The position numbers and the translations under genes are program-made. A stretch of DNA of 64,000 nucleotides from Brevinematales bacterium (lineage in GTDB: Bacteria > Spirochaetota > Brevinematia > Brevinematales > Thermospiraceae): NCBI GenBank assembly GCA_026417555.1, contig JAOADA010000003.1:210814-274813 (forward strand), given 5' to 3'. The notes under the pieces are model-generated. The model did no database searches and was not told where the DNA came from. It saw only the letters and a list, made by a program, of their open reading frames with translations. Positions within the stretch are counted from its first letter, which is position 1. Every line of letters starts with the position of its first letter. Shown here in pieces: positions 8,518 to 18,113 of the stretch.

Positions 8518-9474
8518 ATGAGGAAAACCATTTTAACACTTGAGCATATCTCTCTCACTTTAGAACACGCTCTTGTTATTGATGACCTCTCCCTTTCTCT
8601 CAGAGAGGGAGAACTCTATTATCTTATCGGTGATAGAAACAGTGGCAAAAGTGCTCTGGCATGTATCCTGAGAGGAAATATTCCTCGGAATGCCTATGAG
8701 GGAAAACTTTTCTTGGGCTCCAAAGATATCTCCTCTCTCTCTTCCCGGCAACGAGAAACCCTAGGATTAAGGGTTCTTTCACAGAAATGGGCATTTGTGC
8801 CAGGAATGACTATCGCTGAAAATCTTTTCCTAGGAAATGAAATCCACAATGTAGGTATTGTCCGGTGGAATAAGATTTTCAATGAGACCCAGAAAATCCT
8901 TGAGGAAATTCAGTGGAATATCTCTCCGTCTCTTCTGTTAAAGAACATCCCCAAGGACAAACTCTACCTCGTTTTTCTGGCCAAAGGCTTTCTCAATCCT
9001 ACCCACGTTTTGGTAATTGATGAGGCTTTTGCTTTGCTCGATATGTATGGTGAAAATCAAAAACGTCTCCTCTCTATCCTCTCGACTCTGAAAGCAAGAG
9101 GGGTGGCCATTCTCTATTTCCACCATAAAATAGACGCAGTTATGGAAATAGCGGATAGGGTTGCCATCCTCAAAGAGGGGAAAATTATCCACGAATCTGA
9201 TGCCAGTCAAACCGTACCAGAAAACCTTGTGTATAAACTCTTAGGAGAAGTGGCAGAAAATCCAGAGATTCCTCCCTCAGTGATAAAAAAGTATAATCTC
9301 ACCCGTCGAGAAGTAGAGATCATGAAACTGATCTTAGAAGGCATGAATGCACGACAGATCAGTGAAACCCTCTACATCTCTCTGCCTACTGTGAAAACCC
9401 ATATCTACAACATCTACCAAAAAACCGGTGTCAAAAACCGACTTGCTCTTGCCCGTCTTTGTTCATTGAAATAA
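8518..9474 (+). CDS. ABC-type ATPase fused to LuxR-type HTH regulator
   Basis: This 318-residue protein joins a sugar-importer-like ABC ATPase (residues about 5-245) to a LuxR/FixJ DNA-binding domain (about 258-318, LTRREVEIMKLILEGMNARQ then ISLPTVKTHIYNIYQKTGVK). The ATPase keeps Walker A GDRNSGKS at 38-45, a Q-loop glutamine near 89, Walker B VLVIDE at 164-169 and a histidine pair at 202-203, but the LSGGQ signature is replaced by NIPKDKLY. Segments such as GMTIAENLFLGNE closely match XylG in the same window (QMTIAENIYLGNE), pointing to descent from a XylG/RbsA ATPase. No permease is adjacent and it stands alone with its own consensus promoter. I infer a transcription regulator with an ATP-sensing domain, perhaps linked to sugar uptake. 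The ribosome site is weak. Confidence 0.85.
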   Translation: MRKTILTLEHISLTLEHALVIDDLSLSLREGELYYLIGDRNSGKSALACILRGNIPRNAYEGKLFLGSKDISSLSSRQRETLGLRVLSQKWAFVPGMTIAENLFLGNEIHNVGIVRWNKIFNETQKILEEIQWNISPSLLLKNIPKDKLYLVFLAKGFLNPTHVLVIDEAFALLDMYGENQKRLLSILSTLKARGVAILYFHHKIDAVMEIADRVAILKEGKIIHESDASQTVPENLVYKLLGEVAENPEIPPSVIKKYNLTRREVEIMKLILEGMNARQISETLYISLPTVKTHIYNIYQKTGVKNRLALARLCSLK

Positions 9475-9483
9475 AGAACCCTC

Positions 9484-10038
<555 letters not shown>

Positions 10039-10071
10039 TTATCCTTTATAAAAATCCTTCCTGCCATACAA

Positions 10072-12393
10072 TCATTTCTGACCCTTTTTCCGACGCTTCG
10101 CAAGTTCAAGATTTTTTTGTATGGTGGCATTCTTTGGATCCAACTCCAATGCTTTTTCAAACATAGCAGCCGCCTCACTCCACTGTGCCAATTTGAAAAG
10201 CATCACACCAAACTGATTGTAGATACGGGCATCTGAAACTCGTTTGAGTGAAAGCCCTTGAATTTTTTTCATAGCTTCTTCAACACTCCCTTTATTGAGG
10301 AGACCCACTACCTCCTCATAAAGGTTCTCTTGTTTTCCCTGAAGAGGTTCAGAGGCTTCACTACAGGTCGCAGCTGCCCACTGAACAGGTTTGGCATAGC
10401 CACGAAACTCAACAATAAAAAGTGTCATATCATCACTTTGTGGTTCTCCTTCACAAAAATTCTGGATATCCTCCCATACCTTGCCCACAAGTTCCTTGGG
10501 AGAAAGGCTCATAAACTGCAAGAGACATTCCTGAAACCTCTCATATCCATACTGTTCTTTGGCTCGATTATGCGCTTCTACAATACCATCCGTAAAAAAG
10601 ACAAGTTTATCCCCTACCTCAAGTTTTTCCCGTTCTGTTTCAAATACCACATCCTCCATCATGCCCAATAAAAACCCCTTGGCATCGAGCTTCTCTATTC
10701 TCTTTTGAGAGGATAAAAGGCAAAGAACCGGATGATGCCCCCCATTTGCAAAAACAAACTCTCCAGTTTCTACATTTAAAATGCCATAGTAAGCTGTCAA
10801 ATAATGATCCAAATCTCCTACTAAACGAAGAAGCTCCCTATTCAGTTCTGCCAACATCTCTCCAGGCCGTTTCTCTTCATGAGCACGACTCTGAAAAAGC
10901 GCCTTGGCCATAGAAGAAATAAGCGCTGCTGGTACCCCATGTCCCGAAACATCCGCAATCAAAAGACCATAGAGATTGTCACTGAGAGGAAGACAATCAT
11001 AAAGATCTCCGCCAACACTCTCCATCGCCATATAAGAAACACCAAAATCAATTTCCTCTCGCTTGGGAAGAGTCTCCACAGAAGGAATAAGTTGTTCTTG
11101 CACCCTTTGCGCCATCTCCAACTCGAACATCATCTGTCGGTTTTTGTGAGAGAGTTCTTCATTGGCTATTTGAAGTTCAAGGGTACGTTGTTGAACCATC
11201 AACTCCAGATTTTCTGTAAAGGTTTTGATGGTCTCTGCCATTTCATTGAAACTCACGGCCAAATCTTCAAGTTCATCACCTGTCTTCACCCTCACCCTGT
11301 GAGAAAAATCTCGACTTCCAAAGGCTTTGACCCCTTCTTCAAGTTCCATGATGGGATTTACAATCATACGATTGGTGATCCAAGAAAGAAGAAAAATGGT
11401 GACTATCACCACGATAAAGGTAAAAAAGACACTAATAAGCCCTAAGGTTGTTGCTGGACGAAAAGCCTCTCGGTATCCTACACTTGCCACAACAAACCAA
11501 TCTAACTCAGGAAGATACTGAAAGGCATAAATTGTTTTCACCCTTTTTACATTTTCCGTGTCGTTCCCCTCAACGAATAATTGTTCTTCTGTAGCTACCA
11601 TAATCCCATTGGTTTTTTCTTTTATCAAACGATGAATCTCTGTATCCCGGATACGACTCTCGAGCATCTTGGTAGAGTGAATGACTTGAGTAAAAAGAGA
11701 GGTAAAAATCTCCACCGCTCCTGTAGTTCCAATCTTGAGTTTCACAATATCGTTTCGAAAATCCATGGGATTAATAAGACCTCGAAAATCCGATTTATAG
11801 GTTGAGACAACGACAATCCAGTCCAAAGCCTTGCAATAGATATAATGATCTATCTTTTCTACCTGCTTCCCCTCTTCTTCCAAAGTATATTCCAAGAAAT
11901 CTACTTGTCCAGGGGGAAGCGTCGTTGCCCCAGCAAGAATATTCATATGATAAAGAATCCCATTCACATCTTTGAAACCCAGTCGAACCACATTTTTCCC
12001 TATCAAAGAAGGATCTGGATGAAACACTATATCCCCTTTAAGAGTCATAATGTAACTAAAACCACCTTGGCCTACCTGAACTTCACGAAGATAGGAAAGT
12101 ACTTCCTCTTTGATTCTCTCTGGTCTCTCCCCTTTCTTCTTCTCAAGAAGGCGGGCTGTTTCCTCTAAGGGATATTTCACATAGTTTTTTATGGCTGTAT
12201 TAAGGGCTGTCTGGGCTACGATAGTAGCTCCTTGCAGGTTATTCTTCAATTGTTCTTCAATAGAGCGCCTCAATTGTTGTGAGGCATTCCAGTAAAGAAT
12301 GAGGCTTAACATAGTCATAAAGCCCAAAATAAACAGAACAAAAATAGCAAGGAGTTTTCTCCTCACCGACATTTTCTGGATAAAAGGCGGCAT
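10072..12393 (-). CDS. Cache-HAMP-SpoIIE (PPM) phosphatase with TPR tail
   Basis: This 773-residue membrane protein probably senses a ligand outside the membrane and dephosphorylates a STAS-type protein inside. It has a first span at about 12-34, a periplasmic Cache-like region with the motif GGFSYIMTLKGDIVFHPDP, a second span near 310-335, a HAMP region (MELEEGVKAFGSRDFSHRV), a coiled linker, a SpoIIE/PP2C domain with metal-site motifs SVGGDLYD, ADVSGHGVPAAL, FFTDGIVEAHN and QSDDMT, and a C-terminal TPR pair (FGVMLFKLAQWSEAAAMFEK). The start follows TAGGAGGG. It lies 10 bases after glgC, an unusual pairing with glycogen synthesis. Confidence 0.88.
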   Translation of the reverse strand: MPPFIQKMSVRRKLLAIFVLFILGFMTMLSLILYWNASQQLRRSIEEQLKNNLQGATIVAQTALNTAIKNYVKYPLEETARLLEKKKGERPERIKEEVLSYLREVQVGQGGFSYIMTLKGDIVFHPDPSLIGKNVVRLGFKDVNGILYHMNILAGATTLPPGQVDFLEYTLEEEGKQVEKIDHYIYCKALDWIVVVSTYKSDFRGLINPMDFRNDIVKLKIGTTGAVEIFTSLFTQVIHSTKMLESRIRDTEIHRLIKEKTNGIMVATEEQLFVEGNDTENVKRVKTIYAFQYLPELDWFVVASVGYREAFRPATTLGLISVFFTFIVVIVTIFLLSWITNRMIVNPIMELEEGVKAFGSRDFSHRVRVKTGDELEDLAVSFNEMAETIKTFTENLELMVQQRTLELQIANEELSHKNRQMMFELEMAQRVQEQLIPSVETLPKREEIDFGVSYMAMESVGGDLYDCLPLSDNLYGLLIADVSGHGVPAALISSMAKALFQSRAHEEKRPGEMLAELNRELLRLVGDLDHYLTAYYGILNVETGEFVFANGGHHPVLCLLSSQKRIEKLDAKGFLLGMMEDVVFETEREKLEVGDKLVFFTDGIVEAHNRAKEQYGYERFQECLLQFMSLSPKELVGKVWEDIQNFCEGEPQSDDMTLFIVEFRGYAKPVQWAAATCSEASEPLQGKQENLYEEVVGLLNKGSVEEAMKKIQGLSLKRVSDARIYNQFGVMLFKLAQWSEAAAMFEKALELDPKNATIQKNLELAKRRKKGQK

Positions 12394-12403
12394 ATCAACC
12401 CTC

Positions 12404-13678
12404 CTACGGTATCACCGTACCATCAGGCACGATGGTGTTTTTTGGTATCACCACAATCCCATCAATGATACTATAAAAGTCTCCCTCTTCGTAAAGCACC
12501 CCTCGTTCATTGAGAATTTTCACTCCTCGACCGATACGACAATTTTTATCAACAATAACTCGTCGAAGAATAGTCCCCTCCCCTATAACACATTGAAAAT
12601 CGACCCCACCTCCTGGTTGGCGAACAAAATAATCCGCCCCCATAATGACACTCTGATCCACTTGACACCCCTTTTCGATACGTGTTCGTATCCCTATCAC
12701 AGAGCTAGAGATCTCTGCCTGGTCTATCACCACTCCATCACTAACGAGGGAATGTTCCACTGTGGCATTATGAAAACGGCTAGGGGGAAGAAACCTCGGC
12801 TTGAAAAAAAACGGCCAATCAGTCTGATAGAGATCAAACACAGGACAAGGTTGGACCATACCCATATGCGCCTGATGAAAAGAAAGAATGGTACCTATAT
12901 CTTCCCAATAACCCTGATATTCATACGCAGCCACTCTTTCCCCTTCTCTCATGAGAGCTGGCAAGACCTCTTTGCCAAAATCTTGCCACTCCTGATGGCT
13001 ATACAACACCTCTTTCAAAAAATCAAGATCAAACACATATATCCCCATGGATCCATAAAGAAACTCCCCCTGATTCCCCTTATACCACTCCAAAGGAACC
13101 TCGGAAATCTCTGGTTTCTCTAAGAAAGCCTGAACCCTCCCCTGATCCAGCTTCACCACCCCAAAACGAGAACATTCCTCTTTTTTTATAGGCAAAACCG
13201 CAATGGTTACCCTCGCTTTGTGCTCAAGATGACACGTTATTATCTCCCGATAATCCATCCGATAGAGTTGGTCTCCAGCCAGAATAAGCACATAGGCTTT
13301 CTGGAGCCCTTGGTTCTCTATATGCTTGATACCCTTCCTCACCGCATCAGCTGTTCCCTCCGAGAAACCGCTCTCCGCCGGATTAAAACTCAATTCTGAT
13401 GCCAAAATATCTACAAACCCCTCCCGAAAAAAATCCAGCTTATACGTCTGCATAATATGACGGTTAAGAGACGTAGATTGAAATTGTGTCATAATATAAA
13501 TCTTGTGAATGCCTGAATGAATGCAATTGCTCACAGGAATATCAATAAGTCGATAATTCCCGCCAAAGGGAACGGCCGGTTTAGCCCGAAACTTGGTGAG
13601 AGGATAGAGTCTTTTTCCTCTCCCTCCCCCTAAGATAAACGCTATTGTCTGCTTCACACCCATTGAAAGATTTTCCAT
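12404..13678 (-). CDS. glgC: Glucose-1-phosphate adenylyltransferase
   Basis: GlgC makes ADP-glucose from glucose 1-phosphate and ATP, the committed step of bacterial glycogen synthesis. The 424-residue product carries the pyrophosphorylase signature AFILGGGRGKRLYPLT, AKPAVPFGGNYRLIDIPVSN, GTADAVRKG, the sugar-phosphate site EFLYGSMGIY and YWEDIGTI, and a C-terminal left-handed helix. The chosen ATG gives a family-typical length and follows AAGGGGC. An in-frame ATG 114 bases upstream would add an unrelated tail and is rejected. It is the first gene of a probable operon with the SpoIIE phosphatase and D-lyxose isomerase. Confidence 0.93.
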   Translation of the reverse strand: MENLSMGVKQTIAFILGGGRGKRLYPLTKFRAKPAVPFGGNYRLIDIPVSNCIHSGIHKIYIMTQFQSTSLNRHIMQTYKLDFFREGFVDILASELSFNPAESGFSEGTADAVRKGIKHIENQGLQKAYVLILAGDQLYRMDYREIITCHLEHKARVTIAVLPIKKEECSRFGVVKLDQGRVQAFLEKPEISEVPLEWYKGNQGEFLYGSMGIYVFDLDFLKEVLYSHQEWQDFGKEVLPALMREGERVAAYEYQGYWEDIGTILSFHQAHMGMVQPCPVFDLYQTDWPFFFKPRFLPPSRFHNATVEHSLVSDGVVIDQAEISSSVIGIRTRIEKGCQVDQSVIMGADYFVRQPGGGVDFQCVIGEGTILRRVIVDKNCRIGRGVKILNERGVLYEEGDFYSIIDGIVVIPKNTIVPDGTVIP

Positions 13679-13708
13679 AAACTTGCCCCTTTTTCCCATT
13701 CTTCTCAA

Positions 13709-13766
13709 GACCCTTGCCGGGGGTGGCAAAAACCACACCCCGTTCCCATTTGAGGAATAAGGGTCT
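13709..13766 (-). promoter_or_regulatory. Inverted repeat in glgC leader
   Basis: Arms AGACCCTT (13709-13716) and AAGGGTCT (13759-13766) enclose a GC-rich inner segment that can itself pair (GGGGTG with CCACCCC). It sits between the xylH terminator and the glgC start, where no clear -10/-35 pair is visible. It could be an operator or a leader structure; support is limited to the repeat itself. Confidence 0.25.
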
Positions 13767-13784
13767 GTATGGAGGTTGGTCACG

Positions 13785-13825
13785 AAAAACATCGGGAACT
13801 TTCTCCATAAGGGGAGAAAGTTCCC
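13785..13825 (-). terminator. Rho-independent terminator of xylFGH
   Basis: A perfect 13-bp stem (GGGAACTTTCTCC, loop of six bases, and its complement) lies 16 bases past the xylH stop and is followed on the minus strand by a run of five T. Confidence 0.85.
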
Positions 13826-13840
13826 TTCCGGTGGAGGAAA

Positions 13841-15037
13841 CTACGATTTCTTTCTTGTTCTCACGTCCACCCAAACAGCCAGAAGCAGGATAAGCCCCTT
13901 GACAATATATTGAAATGTAATATCAAGGTTCATCAGACTCATCCCATTGTCAAGACTGGCCATCACAAGTGCCCCTATCACCCCTCCGACAATGGTACCT
14001 TCTCCCCCCATAAGACTCGTACCACCAATCACCGCTGAGGCAATTGCATCGAGTTCGGCATTTTGACCTGCTGACGTTGTAGCTGCATTCAAGCGAGCTG
14101 TGTACACAATACCCGCCACCGCTGTCAGTAATCCCATCAACATATAGAGAAGCATCACATTCCTGGCAATATTGATACCAGAGAGACGGGAAGCCTCCGC
14201 ATTACCCCCAATCGCATAGAGATGCCGACCAAAAACCGTGTTGTTTGCTACAAAGGTAAAAAGCAGCGCAAGCACCATGACCAAAATAATCGAATAAGGC
14301 ACACCAAGATAAATAATCATAATCCCATAAAAAGCAGCAATCACCACGGAAATAAGAAACATCTTAAGAATTTGATATTTCATGGGAAGAACATGAAAAC
14401 CATATTTTTGTCTGTCCCGACGGACCTTCATCTCAAAAAACCAGTACATCACCACACTAAAAACCATAAGATACAAACTAGTATCATGAAAAGGAAGTGA
14501 TCCGTTGATCTTAGGAAGATACGCCTGCCCAATTGCTTTAAAAGTATTTGCTGCCTCGGCAGGAGCCATCTCTAACCCTTGGGTTTGTCCACCAGTAATT
14601 CCAATAATAGCCCCACGAAAGGCTAGCATACTTGCAAGGGTCACAATAAACGCTGGCACCTTCTGATAAGCAATCCAGAAACCATGCCATGCCCCAATAG
14701 CTAGTCCCACAAGAAGCGTCACCACAACCGTTGGTAAAGGTGACCACCCCGCACGAATCATAAGAATAGCTGCCACGGCACCACAAAATCCCATCACAGA
14801 ACCCACAGAAAGATCAATATTCCCCGTAACGATAATAAGCACCATACCAATAGCCAAAATTGCTGTTGTCGCCGTTTGAACAAAGAGATTGGAGAGATTC
14901 CTCGGTGTCAAAAAAATAAACCCGGTCAAAAAAGAAAAAATAATCCATATCCCCAAAAGCGCAATAATCATCGTATACTGACGGATATTCTTACGAATAG
15001 AGTGGGTGATAAGCTCCCACAAAGAGGTGTGTTCCAT
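13841..15037 (-). CDS. xylH: Xylose ABC transporter permease
   Basis: This is the inner-membrane channel of a XylFGH-type pentose importer. The 398-residue protein has about ten hydrophobic spans and the BPD_transp_2 signatures [14 protein letters not shown] (residues about 75-90), [16 protein letters not shown] and [12 protein letters not shown] near the C-terminal third (ATPase contact). The XylH-specific insertion with [10 protein letters not shown] and a mid-protein cytoplasmic loop is present. The start is the ATG after GGAGGATC; the longer reading with an upstream ATG overlaps xylG. A terminator follows directly. Confidence 0.92.
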   Translation of the reverse strand: MEHTSLWELITHSIRKNIRQYTMIIALLGIWIIFSFLTGFIFLTPRNLSNLFVQTATTAILAIGMVLIIVTGNIDLSVGSVMGFCGAVAAILMIRAGWSPLPTVVVTLLVGLAIGAWHGFWIAYQKVPAFIVTLASMLAFRGAIIGITGGQTQGLEMAPAEAANTFKAIGQAYLPKINGSLPFHDTSLYLMVFSVVMYWFFEMKVRRDRQKYGFHVLPMKYQILKMFLISVVIAAFYGIMIIYLGVPYSIILVMVLALLFTFVANNTVFGRHLYAIGGNAEASRLSGINIARNVMLLYMLMGLLTAVAGIVYTARLNAATTSAGQNAELDAIASAVIGGTSLMGGEGTIVGGVIGALVMASLDNGMSLMNLDITFQYIVKGLILLLAVWVDVRTRKKS

Positions 15038-15069
15038 AAGTGATCCTCCTTTTCCTGTTTTCGATTCCT

Positions 15070-16602
15070 TCAACATGCCACCGGAGATTCTCCTATCCCA
15101 CCGGTCGCATAATACATCACCGTTTCCTGGGTTGCCCGTGAAGCATCCAGTTCTCCTGTAATTTTTCCCTGATGGATGACCAATATACGGTCACTCATTC
15201 CAAGAAGCTCCGGGAGTTCTGAACTGATCATCACCACACAAACTCCCTCATCTATGAGGGCATTCATGAGATTATAGATTTCATATTTTGCACCCACATC
15301 AATACCCCGGGTTGGTTCATCCAGGAACAGAACTTTTGGCTTAGTGAGAAGCCATTTTCCAATAATCACTTTTTGTTGGTTTCCTCCACTCAAATTTCTC
15401 ACCTCTTGTTCAATGGTTGGGGTTTTTACTCGAAGTTTCTGAACATAGTATTGTGTTTGCTTGATCTCTTCATTTTTGTTAATCACTCCCCACCTTGCCA
15501 ATGAGGCAAGACTTGCCAACGTCATGTTGCGCTTCACATCCATTCCGAGAACAAGCCCATAGCGTTTTCTGTCCTCAGAGAGCAAACTTATACCATGGCG
15601 AATCGCATCATCAGCAGAACGAATCACAATCTTTTGTCCATCAAGTCGTATTTCTCCTGACACCACTTTTCCCCACACTCCAAAAAGACTCATCACCAAT
15701 TCCGTACGACCGGCTCCCATGAGCCCTCCGAGCCCCAAAATCTCACCTCGACGAACCTCAAAACTCACATTATCACAGACTTTCCTTTCCCCATCAGGAT
15801 CATACACTGTCCAATTGCGTACTTCAAGCACAACTTCCTTTGGCTTATGAGAGACACGCGGATAAACATTCGTAATTTCCCTCCCAACCATATGACAGAT
15901 GAGACGATTCTCATCAAAATTCTCTTTTCTATCTGTGATAATCGTCCTTCCATCTCGAAGAACTGTAATAGTATCGGCAATCTCCAACACCTCCGGTAAC
16001 CTGTGAGAAATAAAAATACAGGTCACCCCTTGGGCTTTTAGCTGACGAAGGATTCCAAGAAGTTTTTCTGATTCTGTCTCAGTAAGGGCTGCCGTTGGTT
16101 CATCAAGGATAAGAATAGAGGCATTTTTCGAAAGAGCTTTGGCAATTTCTACCAATTGCTGAGAGCCGACCCCCAAATCCCCTACCATCGTTGCAGGACT
16201 CAAAGGCAATCCCACCATCTTGAGCAAATCCTCAGTTTTTTTGTAGGTTTCGTTCCAATTGATGATACCGTTTTGAACATTCTCATTACCAAGATAAATA
16301 TTTTCGGCAATCGTCATCTGTTTGATAAGGGTGAGTTCCTGATAAATAATCGCAATCCCCGCCTTTTCACTATCCCTAATATGAAAAAAACGCCTCTCCT
16401 CCCCATACACAACGATGGTCCCCTCATACGTTCCATAAGGATACACCCCACTCAGGACCTTCATCAACGTGGATTTTCCTGCCCCATTTTCTCCCACAAG
16501 AGCATGAATCTCTCCCCTTTTCACTTGAAAAGTAACCCCATCAAGAGCTCTTACACCAGGAAACTCTTTGACGATGTGTTGCATCTCCAATGCATATTCC
16601 AT
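15070..16602 (-). CDS. xylG: Xylose ABC transporter, tandem ATPase subunit
   Basis: This is the energy-coupling subunit of the xylose importer. The 510-residue protein has two ABC domains, as in RbsA/XylG/MglA. The first has Walker A GENGAGKST, a signature-like LGVGSQQLVEIAKAL and Walker B ILILDEP. The second has a degenerate Walker A (GGLMGAGRTE), as is usual in this family, then LSGGNQQKVIIGKWL and VLFLDEPTRGIDVG. The ATG preceded by AAGGAGA is chosen over one 51 bases upstream that lies in the xylF-xylG hairpin. It starts about 90 bases after xylF. Confidence 0.94.
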   Translation of the reverse strand: MEYALEMQHIVKEFPGVRALDGVTFQVKRGEIHALVGENGAGKSTLMKVLSGVYPYGTYEGTIVVYGEERRFFHIRDSEKAGIAIIYQELTLIKQMTIAENIYLGNENVQNGIINWNETYKKTEDLLKMVGLPLSPATMVGDLGVGSQQLVEIAKALSKNASILILDEPTAALTETESEKLLGILRQLKAQGVTCIFISHRLPEVLEIADTITVLRDGRTIITDRKENFDENRLICHMVGREITNVYPRVSHKPKEVVLEVRNWTVYDPDGERKVCDNVSFEVRRGEILGLGGLMGAGRTELVMSLFGVWGKVVSGEIRLDGQKIVIRSADDAIRHGISLLSEDRKRYGLVLGMDVKRNMTLASLASLARWGVINKNEEIKQTQYYVQKLRVKTPTIEQEVRNLSGGNQQKVIIGKWLLTKPKVLFLDEPTRGIDVGAKYEIYNLMNALIDEGVCVVMISSELPELLGMSDRILVIHQGKITGELDASRATQETVMYYATGGIGESPVAC

Positions 16603-16640
16603 ACACTCTTCTCCTTTTCCCTTTCTCCCAAACCCCCGTG

Positions 16641-16669
16641 ATATCCGGGGCAAATATTGCCCCGGATAT
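16641..16669 (-). promoter_or_regulatory. xylF-xylG intergenic hairpin
   Basis: A perfect 13-bp stem, ATATCCGGGGCAA with its complement around a 3-base loop, follows the xylF stop by about 20 bases. There is no T-run after it, so it more likely protects the xylF mRNA end and lets the binding protein be made in excess than ends transcription. Confidence 0.65.
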
Positions 16670-16689
16670 GGTACAGGGGTATCATGGGG

Positions 16690-17694
16690 TTATTTTGTCT
16701 TGTACACTTGCTCCCTTTTCAGATAGCCACTTTCAATCAACACCTTATCTATATTGGATTTGTCCACCACATACGGTGTGAGAAGTACAGAAGGAACATC
16801 AATCTTGTTGTTATTAACCTTGCCATTGATTTGATCAGCAATACTCTCCTTCTTGGCAAGTTTAATAGCCAGTTCAATGGCCTTGGCACCAAGCAATCGA
16901 GTATCTTTAAAGATAGTCATGGTCTGCGTCCCTTCCACGATACGAATAGCAGCAGCAAGCTCGGCATCCTGACCGGTAATAGGCACCTTCCCAGCAAGCC
17001 CTTGGGCAGCAAGAGCCTGAATACATCCACCAGCTGTCCCATCGTTAGGAGCAAGAACAGCATCAATCTTGTTTTTGTTGGCCGTGAGCGCCTGTTCCAT
17101 GAGTTTCTGGGCTTCAGCAGGCTGCCAATCTTTTACCCATTGATCCATAACAATCTTGATCTGGCCCTTATCTACCAGGGGTTGGATATATTTCATAGCA
17201 CCCTGACGGAAAAGTTTGGCATTGTTATCCGTAGGAGAACCAGCGAGCACCACATAGTTTCCTTTGGGTACAAGCCGGGTAATATACTCACCCTGCAATT
17301 CTCCTACTTTTACATTATCAAAAGAGAGATACACATCCACCTCACAGTCGAGAACAAGACGATCATACGAAATAACGGGAATCCCAGCTTTATGAGCCTT
17401 TTCCACAATAGTAGCTGCACTGCTTGCATCATGGGGAGCCAGAATCAACACCTGAATTCCCTGAGCAATCAGGTTTTCACATTGGGCCACTTGTTTGGCA
17501 GCATCATTATCGGAAATCTGAACACGAAGATCTACCCCAAGCCTTTTGGCCTCTTCTTGCATCTTAATTTTATCTCTCACCCATCTCTCTTCTCTTTGAG
17601 TGGGAAGAGAAAGTCCCACACGAATTTTCTGTGCAAATGTTATTGTCGTGACTACAAAAGAAATTACCACTACCAAACCCAATATTCTTTTCAT
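16690..17694 (-). CDS. xylF: D-xylose-binding periplasmic protein
   Basis: XylF captures xylose in the periplasm and delivers it to XylGH. The 334-residue product starts with a signal peptide (MKRILGLVVVISFVVTTITF, cleavage likely after AQ or before it) and continues with the periplasmic-binding fold: IRVGLSLPTQREERWVRD, LAPHDASSAATIVEKA, ISYDRLVL and LAPNDGTAGG, all typical of XylF. The ATG is preceded by AAGGAGG; an in-frame ATG 78 bases upstream is rejected because it would bury the signal peptide. It is the first gene of xylFGH. Confidence 0.94.
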   Translation of the reverse strand: MKRILGLVVVISFVVTTITFAQKIRVGLSLPTQREERWVRDKIKMQEEAKRLGVDLRVQISDNDAAKQVAQCENLIAQGIQVLILAPHDASSAATIVEKAHKAGIPVISYDRLVLDCEVDVYLSFDNVKVGELQGEYITRLVPKGNYVVLAGSPTDNNAKLFRQGAMKYIQPLVDKGQIKIVMDQWVKDWQPAEAQKLMEQALTANKNKIDAVLAPNDGTAGGCIQALAAQGLAGKVPITGQDAELAAAIRIVEGTQTMTIFKDTRLLGAKAIELAIKLAKKESIADQINGKVNNNKIDVPSVLLTPYVVDKSNIDKVLIESGYLKREQVYKTK

Positions 17695-17859
17695 ACCTTT
17701 TCCTCCTTCTGGAAAAATACCCAAACAACACCTTGCCCTCACGGGCCCCTCTTTTCCTTTTTCCTCCACCATCTTCTCTTTCTCTTATATTTCCTCTGCC
17801 ATCTCACCTCCTTTTCTCTATTTTCACATAAAACGCTTTTTTGCGTTTGTGTCGGCTTT

Positions 17860-17887
17860 ATTGTACACCCTCCGTAAAAAGAGTCAA
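17860..17887 (-). promoter_or_regulatory. xylFGH promoter
   Basis: TTGACT and TACAAT are 16 bp apart on the minus strand, about 165 bases before xylF. The leader between them holds a small AAACGC/GCGTTT hairpin. The promoter is flanked upstream by a GAATATTC palindrome (17913-17920) that could be part of an operator. The rest of 17888-18078 shows no gene. Confidence 0.65.
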
Positions 17888-18078
17888 TACGGAAAACGTA
17901 TGATTTTGTGTAGAATATTCTCTCATACTAAAGAATGATGCCTCTATGATTGTTCATACTTTTGGATGAGAATCCTTTCGCCCCTCCGTAAGAAATACAC
18001 CGTCTTTCCTTCCTGCCTTAAGAAATTTCCATCACTATACTATACTCTTCAAGAGATCTCCAAAACAAACGTGTTTTT

Positions 18079-18107
18079 TTGCAAAAAAAGCCTTCTTTCT
18101 CTATACT
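18079..18107 (+). promoter_or_regulatory. Promoter placing +1 at or near the ATG (18114)
   Basis: TTGCAA and TATACT are 17 bp apart. Only six bases separate the -10 box from the start codon, so transcription from here would begin at or next to the A of the ATG and give a leaderless message. Confidence 0.55.
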
Positions 18108-18113
18108 CATCCT

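Noticed and set aside
10072..12393. Chemoreceptor or histidine kinase
   Set aside because: Cache and HAMP regions are shared with those classes, but the catalytic part has the SpoIIE/PP2C aspartate motifs and no methyl-accepting or kinase domain.
16657..17877. Plus-strand open frame of about 400 codons opposite xylF
   Set aside because: The composition is not protein-like and the minus strand is clearly xylF with signal peptide and binding-protein motifs.
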